From assembly GCF_001584165.1 (NCBI RefSeq), contig NZ_CP013233.1, forward strand, positions 4,224,620-4,288,619: a stretch of 64,000 nucleotides of DNA, read 5' to 3'. The notes under the pieces are model-generated. The model made no database searches and was not told where the DNA came from. It saw nothing but the letters and a program-made list of their open reading frames with translations. The stretch's first letter is position 1, and the number at the start of each line of letters is the position of its first letter. Position numbers and translations under genes: made by a program. Source of the DNA: Collimonas arenae. Its GTDB lineage: Bacteria; Pseudomonadota; Gammaproteobacteria; Burkholderiales; Burkholderiaceae_D. Below, piece by piece: positions 58,110 through 64,000 of the stretch.

Positions 58110-58514
58110 TTATTTTGCCTTGCTCAACGCAAACGCGCCGTTACCCAGCAGGGCGATGGCAATCGCGGTCACCACCATGAATGCCGGATATTCCCAGCCG
58201 CCGTTCGGACTGGTAAATACCCAGCCGTTCGGGGCATGCACCGACAGGGCGCCGAGCAGCACCGGCAGCGAAATGATAGCTGCAATCCTTGCCTGCAATC
58301 CCAACACCAGCGCAATACCGGTCAGCACTTCAACCGCCACCACAGGGTACACCGACCAGCCTGGAAAGCCTTGACTGGCAAAAAATGCAGCGGCGCCCGG
58401 CAGCGTGAAGACAAACACTTTCAAGTAGGCGTGCGCCAGCAGCGCAATGCCCAAGGTCAGGCGCAGCAGGGTGGCGGCATAAGCGCCGGTGTCGATGGTT
58501 TTTGTCGTAGTCAT
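58110..58514 (-). CDS. DoxX family membrane protein
   Basis: The 134-residue protein has four membrane helices and the DoxX/DUF417 pattern LLRLTLGIALLAHAYLKV near the start and YPAFMVVTAIAIALLG near the end. DoxX-like proteins are small quinone- or redox-related membrane subunits, but the function here is not known. ATG 58514 gives MTTTKTIDTGAYA. It precedes the dioxygenase gene by 34 bases; both are divergent from lysR. Confidence 0.83.
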   Translation of the reverse strand: MTTTKTIDTGAYAATLLRLTLGIALLAHAYLKVFVFTLPGAAAFFASQGFPGWSVYPVVAVEVLTGIALVLGLQARIAAIISLPVLLGALSVHAPNGWVFTSPNGGWEYPAFMVVTAIAIALLGNGAFALSKAK

Positions 58515-58647
58515 GATGTTCTCTTCTTGATATTGGTTAAAAGCCGGAGCCATGCGCGTTTTGCGGGCAATAACTCGATGATTTGTTCATGGATCGGTTT
58601 TCACTATATATTCTTCCAATTGAAAGAAAAATACGATTTTATTGAAA

Positions 58648-58673
58648 TATTATTTCCGAATTCCAAAATAATA
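58648..58673. promoter_or_regulatory. Candidate LysR-type operator between doxX and lysR
   Basis: TATTATTT (58648-58655) and AAATAATA (58666-58673) are exact inverted arms around a 10-base GAATTC-containing centre, 10 bases before the lysR start. It is AT-rich like LysR targets. Confidence 0.5.
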
Positions 58674-58683
58674 AGGGTCGCCG

Positions 58684-59598
58684 ATGAACCTGTTTGAAGC
58701 GATGAAAGTGTTTGTCAAAGTGGCCGAGGTTGGCAGCCTGTCGGGCGCTGCGCGCATCCTGGACTTGTCGAATCCGTCGGTGACGCGGCATATTGCCGAT
58801 CTGGAAACCTATCTCGGTGCGCGCCTGCTCAATCGCAGCACCCGGCGCCTGAGCCTGACAGATACCGGCAGCGCCTACCTGGAACGGTGCCGCCAGTTGC
58901 TGGCCGACCTGGAACAGGCCACGCTGGCGGCCGGCATGCACGCGGCCAATCCGAACGGCGTGTTGCGCATCAATGCGCCGGTATCGTTTTCGGTCAATCA
59001 TCTGGGTCGGCTGCTGCCGCTGTATGCGCAGCGTTATCCGAATGTCGAGCTGGACGTGACGCTGTCGGACCGGGTTGTTGATCTGGTCGAGGAAGGTTTT
59101 GACTTGGCGATCCGCATCGGCAAGCTGCAAAACTCCAGCCTGGTGATGCGCAAACTGGCGCCGGTACATGTCCTCACCTGCGCTGCCCCGGCCTACCTGG
59201 AACAGCATGGCGTGCCGCAGCATCCGGACGACCTGGCGCGGCACGCCTGCCTGACCTATGCCTATACCATGCCGGACAATGAATGGCGCCTGCAACGTGA
59301 CGGCAAGGTACATACAGTACGTATCGGTGGCGGCTTGCGTTGCAACAATGGCGATCTGCTGCTAGCGGCAGCGCTGGCCGGCATGGGCATCATCCGCCAG
59401 CCGACCTTCATCATCGGCGATGCCATCCGTGCCGGAAAACTGCTGCCAATACTGACTGACTACCGCAGCGATCAACTAGCCATTCATGCGGTATATCCAA
59501 GCCGGCAGCACTTGTCAGCCAAAGTGCGCACTTACGTCGATTTCCTGGCCGAGCAGTTCGGCGAATCGCCGGAATGGGATCGTGACTTGCCGATATGA
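58684..59598 (+). CDS. LysR family transcription regulator
   Basis: The 304-residue regulator has an N-terminal winged helix-turn-helix (about 1-60, MNLFEAMKVFVKVAEVGSLS and NPSVTRHIADLETYLGARLL) and a periplasmic-binding-like effector domain (about 88-295). It is closest in layout to the AaeR/CrgA-like group. Divergent placement from doxX and the dioxygenase suggests that pair is its target. Effector unknown. Confidence 0.92.
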   Translation: MNLFEAMKVFVKVAEVGSLSGAARILDLSNPSVTRHIADLETYLGARLLNRSTRRLSLTDTGSAYLERCRQLLADLEQATLAAGMHAANPNGVLRINAPVSFSVNHLGRLLPLYAQRYPNVELDVTLSDRVVDLVEEGFDLAIRIGKLQNSSLVMRKLAPVHVLTCAAPAYLEQHGVPQHPDDLARHACLTYAYTMPDNEWRLQRDGKVHTVRIGGGLRCNNGDLLLAAALAGMGIIRQPTFIIGDAIRAGKLLPILTDYRSDQLAIHAVYPSRQHLSAKVRTYVDFLAEQFGESPEWDRDLPI

Positions 59599-59601
59599 CA
59601 A

Positions 59602-59625
59602 AAAAGGCCGCTGATGCGGCCTTTT
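59602..59625. terminator. Bidirectional terminator between lysR and the phasin gene
   Basis: A perfect AAAAGGCCGC / GCGGCCTTTT stem with TGAT loop lies 4 bases after the lysR stop and 51 bases before the converging phasin stop. Confidence 0.9.
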
Positions 59626-59676
59626 CAACAAACGTTTTGTTAGCGCCTACTACCACGCCAACACTTATTCCGTCGC

Positions 59677-60231
59677 TTACTTCTTGCTGCGTGGGGTCGC
59701 TGCCTTGGTCAGCTGGGCAGTAGCATTACTCAGGTTTGCTTCCAGCGTCTCCACCGCCTGCTTGGTATTTTTTGTCAGCTGCTCATAGCCGGCATTGGCA
59801 TTGCTGATGACGGTTTTCAGAATGGCAATCGCATTCTCCGAACCGGCCGGCGCGTTCTTGCTGACTTCTTCAATCAACGCGTTGATGCGGCGTGTAGTTT
59901 CTGCGACTTGCGCTTCCGCAGCGCGCGTCAATTCCGCCTGGGTGCCGGAAGCAATGCCGGCCAGATGACGGCCGTAGGCAGCGGCCTTGTCGGCTCCGGG
60001 CTTTGCCTGGGCGGCAGAGATGTTGAGAAATTCCTGTGGATCCTTGGCGCTCAACAACTGTTTGGCGGCGCCGCTGGATTCCTCCAGCGAGGCCTTGGCG
60101 GCATTCAAATTGAGTTCGATGACCTTTTCCACACCTTCGAAAGTCTTGGTGGTCAGGGTATTGAGTAATGCCAACTGGGCTTCGAAATGCGCTTTTGTAG
60201 CTGCGGCGAACTGTTCATGAAACGAAAACAT
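59677..60231 (-). CDS. phaP: Phasin family protein (PhaP-type granule protein)
   Basis: The 184-residue helical protein has the phasin family layout: MFSFHEQFAAATKAHFEAQL, then NLNAAKASLEESSGAAKQLL and QAELTRAAEAQVAETTRRINALIEE. Phasins coat polyhydroxyalkanoate granules and control their size. No signal peptide. The terminator lies between it and lysR. It is monocistronic, suggesting PHB storage in the organism. Confidence 0.92.
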   Translation of the reverse strand: MFSFHEQFAAATKAHFEAQLALLNTLTTKTFEGVEKVIELNLNAAKASLEESSGAAKQLLSAKDPQEFLNISAAQAKPGADKAAAYGRHLAGIASGTQAELTRAAEAQVAETTRRINALIEEVSKNAPAGSENAIAILKTVISNANAGYEQLTKNTKQAVETLEANLSNATAQLTKAATPRSKK

Positions 60232-60349
60232 GGTCTTCTCCTGTGTGAACAAATCAACTCTTGCAAGGTTGTATCCAACTGCGGCGAAACATATTACATA
60301 GCCACAAATGCAGGGTAGTTATCATATTAACGGCCCCGGCAAATTTTTG

Positions 60350-61141
60350 TCAGCCTGCTGCCGCTGCGCAAGCCTTGCGAGTCTTCGGCTGGCTGCCATG
60401 GGCATTGCGGCAAGAACGATAGCCGACGATCGATTCTTCAAAGGCGCGCCGCGCTTGCGCGACCGGCAGCTTCGCCATGCGCTCGGCCAACTTGCGGCTG
60501 ACCTGGAAATGCTGGTAGTCGATCGGTTTTTTCCAGTCGCCGCCCCAGATCAGAAAGCCATGCTGCGCAAATAGTTCCACCACCTGTTCGCTGCTACCGG
60601 CTCGCTCCACCGTGCGCCGAGCGAACGCCTGTCCGGCCGGCGGGCTGTATTCCAGCCGACCTTGCATGTCGCTCTGCACATACGGATTTTGCAAAGGATT
60701 GATATCGATCGCCAAACCGTATGCGTGCAAGGATATTGCCTTGCCGCCGGTGATCGGCCGGTCGTTAAAGGCGGAAGTATTGTTGTCCGCCATCGACACA
60801 TCGTCATTGCCTTGATAATGCTCCATCAAACGGGCCTGCGCAAGCGGGAATCGCCGCTTGAACAATTCCTCGAAGATCGCCCTCACTTGCGGCGCGACTG
60901 CCGCCATCACCATGATTTCACCATCCTCGTGGCGCTTGCCGTCGAAGTCGACATAGGGGAAACGCACAACCTGCAACTGCTGGCAATTTACCGGCGCCCC
61001 AGGCTGGAGAACGCGCTGCCTGACGGCCTCGCATTGCCGGGTATCCAATCCCGATCCATCGGACGACTGGGCATTGGCGAACATCGCCATGCCGAACAGC
61101 AGCGGTAACAATAACGCAAAACGAAATACCGGCATCTGCAT
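60350..61141 (-). CDS. M15-family D-alanyl-D-alanine carboxypeptidase-like peptidase
   Basis: The 263-residue exported protein (signal peptide 1-24, ending ANA) has the M15 zinc motifs: SLHAYGLAIDINP with H and D, and DYQHFQV with H. Such enzymes trim peptidoglycan stem peptides. A mature Cys pair is likely (CEAVRQ and NCQQLQV). The start codon overlaps the patatin stop (TGATG), so both genes are co-translated. Confidence 0.85.
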   Translation of the reverse strand: MQMPVFRFALLLPLLFGMAMFANAQSSDGSGLDTRQCEAVRQRVLQPGAPVNCQQLQVVRFPYVDFDGKRHEDGEIMVMAAVAPQVRAIFEELFKRRFPLAQARLMEHYQGNDDVSMADNNTSAFNDRPITGGKAISLHAYGLAIDINPLQNPYVQSDMQGRLEYSPPAGQAFARRTVERAGSSEQVVELFAQHGFLIWGGDWKKPIDYQHFQVSRKLAERMAKLPVAQARRAFEESIVGYRSCRNAHGSQPKTRKACAAAAG

Positions 61142-62325
61142 CAGGTCACCGGCGGCATGACCAGTTCGTGTACCACCAGGCCGGCGTCGGAACTGCCGAA
61201 AGTTTCACCGTTGGCGCGGATGCGCTCTGCGGCTTGCATTGCGTCCGTGTAGCCTTGCTCCCAGCGCCATTCCACCGAACCGCGGGAGAAATTGATGTCC
61301 TTGGATGGCATGTTCCAGTCGTGGCCGCTGTAACGCAAGCGCACGATATGAATGGTACTGTTGTCGGACAAACCCTCGAATTCCTTGAGGTCAGACTTCT
61401 TCCGCAGCGCTGGAGGCAGCTTGTCATACAGTGCCTGCGCGGCCCGGCGCAATTGATACATGCGCAAGTAATTTTCGATGTGGCGTTCCGAACGCGAGGC
61501 GAATGTCACGTCTTTCTGGCGGTTGGTGATCTGGTCCAGGGTCACCGGCTCGGGGCCGTTGGCGCTCCACAAATCCACCATGACGCACAAGGTGTTGCCA
61601 TCGACATCGGTTTTGGATTCATCGTCCAGCACCACTTCCAGCGGCGTATTCGAATACAGGCCGCCATCCCAATACAGGTCGCCATCGATGCGCACCGGCG
61701 CAAAGCCGGGCGGCAGGGCGCCGCTGGCCATGATGTGTTCGACGCCGATGGTCCGCTCCTGGGAATCGAAATTGACCAGGCTGCCGCAAGCGACGCGCAT
61801 CGCGCTGACGGTCAGGCGCATCCCGCCCGGGGAGTTCAGGTACTTGAAATCGACCAGGCGTCCCAGCGTCTCAGCTAACGGGGTAGTGTCGTAAAAACTG
61901 GCTTGTTCGGCCTCCACCGGCATACCCAGCAGAAACGGATTGAGTCCACGTGGCGAGAAAAATCCTGGCACGCCTCGGGTGGTCACATCGGTGGTGGTCC
62001 ACCAAGTATTGAACTGGCGCACACTGTCAGGAACCCGGCTGAGATCCATCAGGTCGCCGTGGCCGACCTGCTCCCAGAACTCCTTCAGGCGCGACAGGCG
62101 CAGATCGCGCTCGTTACCAGCGATGATCGCGGCATTGATTGCGCCAATCGAGGTTCCCACCACCCAATCCGGAGTCAAGCCATTCTCATGCATCGCATGG
62201 TAAACCCCTGCCTGATAAGCCCCCAGCGCGCCGCCTCCCTGCAACACCAGCGCCACGCGCGGTGTTGTGGACTCGGCCTTGCTCGTAGTGCGCGGTTGCG
62301 ACTTGGAAGTGGTTCTATTGCTCAT
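61141..62325 (-). CDS. Patatin-like phospholipase with DUF3734 tail
   Basis: The 394-residue protein has a Ser/Thr-rich N-terminus (1-22), a patatin domain (about 24-220) with oxyanion loop GGGALG, nucleophile Ser59 in GTSIG and the catalytic Asp in WDGGLYSN, and a C-terminal DUF3734 region. Enzymes of this group hydrolyse lipid esters, and some PHB-related lipases share it; the phasin nearby is compatible but not proof. ATG 62325 is chosen; the earlier start gives an unrelated prefix. Confidence 0.87.
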   Translation of the reverse strand: MSNRTTSKSQPRTTSKAESTTPRVALVLQGGGALGAYQAGVYHAMHENGLTPDWVVGTSIGAINAAIIAGNERDLRLSRLKEFWEQVGHGDLMDLSRVPDSVRQFNTWWTTTDVTTRGVPGFFSPRGLNPFLLGMPVEAEQASFYDTTPLAETLGRLVDFKYLNSPGGMRLTVSAMRVACGSLVNFDSQERTIGVEHIMASGALPPGFAPVRIDGDLYWDGGLYSNTPLEVVLDDESKTDVDGNTLCVMVDLWSANGPEPVTLDQITNRQKDVTFASRSERHIENYLRMYQLRRAAQALYDKLPPALRKKSDLKEFEGLSDNSTIHIVRLRYSGHDWNMPSKDINFSRGSVEWRWEQGYTDAMQAAERIRANGETFGSSDAGLVVHELVMPPVT

Positions 62326-62420
62326 TTGACGCCCATCTTGTGTATGGAGGAACAACCATATTAACCGATCGCGATAATAGGCAACGACGGCGCCTTATAT
62401 GTCATCAAATCATCATAAAC

Positions 62421-62439
62421 AGTAACGATTCTCATTTGT
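62421..62439. promoter_or_regulatory. Candidate Fur box upstream of the iron-binding protein gene
   Basis: AGTAACGATTCTCATTTGT contains GATTCTCATT, close to the core of the Fur consensus (GATAATGATwATCATTATC). It sits about 80 bases before the gene, in the divergent patatin/fbpA spacer. The match is partial, so confidence is moderate. Confidence 0.5.
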
Positions 62440-62517
62440 GTTATATTTGGCAATCGCCAAGTGTAACAATTTGTTACAAGCAACAAAATATCATTTCAAT
62501 CATCAAAAGAGGAATGC

Positions 62518-63554
62518 CCATGCTTTTGCGCTCCATCATCGCCACCGCCATCCTGGCTGCAGGAACCACAGCCTCTGTCGCACAGAACCAGGTCCTGAAC
62601 CTGTATTCGGCGCGTCATTATCCAACCGACGAAGCGCTGTACAGCAACTTCACCAAGGCCACCGGCATCAAGGTCAACCGTGTCGATGGCGACGATGCCG
62701 GCACCATCGCCCGCCTGAAGAGCGAGGGCGCAGCCAGCCCGGCCGACGTGATCCTGCTGGTCGATGCCGCGCGCCTTTGGCGCGCCGAGAACGACGGCCT
62801 GTTCCAGCCGGTTAAATCGGCGGTCCTCGAGCAGCGCATCCCGGCCAACCTGCGCGGCAAGGACGACGGCAAAGGTTCGCAATGGTTTGGCTTTTCGACA
62901 CGCGCCCGCGTGATCGTCTACAACAAACAGAATGTCCAGCCGCAAGACGTTGAAACCTACGAAGCGCTGGCCGATCCGAAGAACAAGGGCAAGCTGTGCA
63001 CCCGTTCCGGTTCGCATCCGTACAACGTCTCGCTGTTCGGCTCCTTGCTGGAGCATCATGGCGAAGCCAAGACTGAAGCGCTACTCAAGGGCTATGTCGC
63101 CAACCAGGCGCGACAACCGGTCGGCGGCGATACCGACCAGATCAAGGCAGTCGCTTCCGGCGAATGCGGTGTGGCGATTTCGAATTCCTACTATGTGGCG
63201 CGCCTGATGAAATCAAGCAAGCCGGAAGATATCGACGTGATGAAAAAAGTCGCGGTGATCTGGCCTAACCAGAACACCACCGGCACCCACGTGAATATCG
63301 CCGGCGCCGGCGTCGCCAGGCATGCGCCGCATCGTGAAGCTGCGGTCAAGTTCCTGGAATATCTGTCGAGCGACGATGCCCAGCGCTATTTCGCCGAAGG
63401 CAATAATGAAACCCCGGCAGTCAAGGGCGTAAAGACTGGCAATCCGGCGCTGGATGCGCTGGGCCCGTTCAAGGCTGAAGTGATCGATGTCTCGGCGGTT
63501 GGCCGCAATCAACAAAAAGTGCAGCAATTGCTGGATCGCGCCGGCTACAAATAA
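62518..63554 (+). CDS. fbpA: Fe(3+) ABC transporter periplasmic binding protein (FbpA/FutA type)
   Basis: The 345-residue periplasmic binding protein has a signal peptide (about 1-23, ending SVAQ) and the type II fold with VLNLYSARHYPTDEALY, FSTRARVIVYNK and ISNSYYVARLM, where paired Tyr residues bind ferric iron. ATG 62518 has AAGAGGA upstream, and the upstream open frame is not homologous. A candidate Fur box lies in its leader. The ATPase of an iron-type ABC system converges from the right edge. Confidence 0.92.
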
Positions 63555-63575
63555 GTCGCGCGAGCCCAGACATAA

Positions 63576-63610
63576 AAAAGGCTGGCGAACTGCGTGTTCG
63601 CCAGCCTTTT
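63576..63610. terminator. Bidirectional terminator between fbpA and the small membrane gene
   Basis: Perfect 15-bp arms AAAAGGCTGGCGAAC and GTTCGCCAGCCTTTT surround a 5-base loop, 21 bases after the fbpA stop. T and A runs serve both strands. Confidence 0.92.
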
Positions 63611-63629
63611 CCTATAACGGAGCAACAAT

Positions 63630-63713
63630 TCATTTTCTCCTGATCATGTAGATTGCCAGTCCGATCAGCAGTACCACACCAAATTCCAGCCCGACCACAA
63701 CATACTTTGCCAT
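63630..63713 (-). CDS. Putative 27-residue single-pass membrane protein
   Basis: A short frame starts at ATG 63713 and ends at 63630: MAKYVVVGLEFGVVLLIGLA, then IYMIRRK. It has one hydrophobic helix (about 5-23) and a basic end (RRK), so it would sit in the membrane with that end in the cytoplasm. It lies 27 bases after the stop of the ATPase gene and before the shared terminator, so it would be its last cistron. The ribosome-binding site (GGTAA) is weak. A real small protein is plausible but unproven. Confidence 0.45.
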   Translation of the reverse strand: MAKYVVVGLEFGVVLLIGLAIYMIRRK

Positions 63714-63740
63714 GATGATTTACCAAAAAAGTCGTTCAAT

Positions 63741-64000
63741 TTACAACGGAAATGTCACCACGTGATTAACGTCCAGCTTGATGCCGATCCATTCGTCAAT
63801 CGCATGATCGTGATGAGACGGCACCAAAGCCAGCAGCTCCTGCCCGCTCGCCAGTTGCAATGTGTACAGGAATTCCGCACCACGGAAAGACTTGCGCACG
63901 ATCCTCGCCTTGAACGGCGACGCATCGTCATGCACGATATCATCCGAACGCAACAGTACATCGAATTGCCGACCGGCGTCGCTATCGGTCCGGATCTCCG
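63741..64000 (-). CDS. ABC transporter ATP-binding protein, C-terminal part (TOBE domain)
   Basis: An open frame enters from the right edge and ends at the stop at 63741. It shows DVLLRSDDIVHDDASPFKAR and ELLALVPSHHDHAIDEWIGI, the TOBE domain of MOI/FbpC-type ABC ATPases, which regulates or stabilises the ATPase dimer. The nucleotide-binding domain lies outside the window. The nearby iron-binding protein gene makes an iron transporter ATPase the best guess. Confidence 0.75.
   Translation of the reverse strand, partial: EIRTDSDAGRQFDVLLRSDDIVHDDASPFKARIVRKSFRGAEFLYTLQLASGQELLALVPSHHDHAIDEWIGIKLDVNHVVTFPL

Overview
The window is about 64 kb of moderately GC-rich (roughly 55-60 %), densely coded chromosome. 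Several things point to a Burkholderiales betaproteobacterium, most likely Oxalobacteraceae (Collimonas, Herbaspirillum or Janthinobacterium type): a trimeric porin, the HslV leader type, a one-cysteine DksA, a phasin, the gene order gpsA / secB / grxC / rhodanese / gpmA / envC / ctpA / moeB, and the order HAD nucleotidase / slmA. The genus is an inference. I see no phage, integrase island, insertion sequence, CRISPR array, rRNA or tRNA gene.

Layout. 1-850: 3' part of a porin and its terminator. 0.97-2.6 kb: DUF484 gene and xerC. 2.7-8.6 kb: zinc-homeostasis block (Fur/Zur-type regulator, His-rich COG0523 GTPase, dksA, small exported protein, ZnuD-like receptor). 9-12.6 kb: STAS protein, then hslVU behind a heat-shock type promoter. 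12.6-23.8 kb (minus): a complete type II secretion operon, gspG-H-I-J-K-L-M-N-D-E-F-C. 24-32.3 kb: housekeeping genes (gpsA, SH3 protein, secB, grxC, rhodanese, gpmA, envC, ctpA, moeB). 32.3-33.2 kb: a stand-alone type II lumazine synthase behind an FMN riboswitch. 33.3-38.1 kb (minus): branched-chain amino acid type ABC transporter with a fused LivM-LivG. 38.3-48.6 kb: slmA, HAD nucleotidase, TraB/GumN protein, desaturase, fnr and hemN with an FNR box, mnmC with a degraded methyltransferase half, WXXGXW-type protein, FAD oxidoreductase. 48.6-57.2 kb: winged-helix regulator, membrane protein, and a self-contained exbD-tonB-receptor-exbB-nucleotidase-phospholipase D locus. 57.3-59.6 kb: dioxygenase/doxX operon divergent from a LysR gene. 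59.7-64 kb: phasin, M15 peptidase, patatin, and iron ABC transporter parts with a candidate Fur box.

The zinc genes form one logical unit: sensor, GTPase chaperone and outer-membrane uptake, with a DksA lacking three of the four zinc-finger cysteines between them. The exbD-to-PLD block reads as a dedicated envelope uptake and phosphoester-scavenging unit: energy transducer, outer-membrane gate and two exported phosphoesterases.

Six genes (porin, dksA region, ctpA, livK, PLD, dioxygenase) are each restored by adding a single base in a homopolymer run. All six look like one-base losses. I read this as unpolished sequence rather than real gene decay, and those genes are annotated as intact families with a flagged frameshift.
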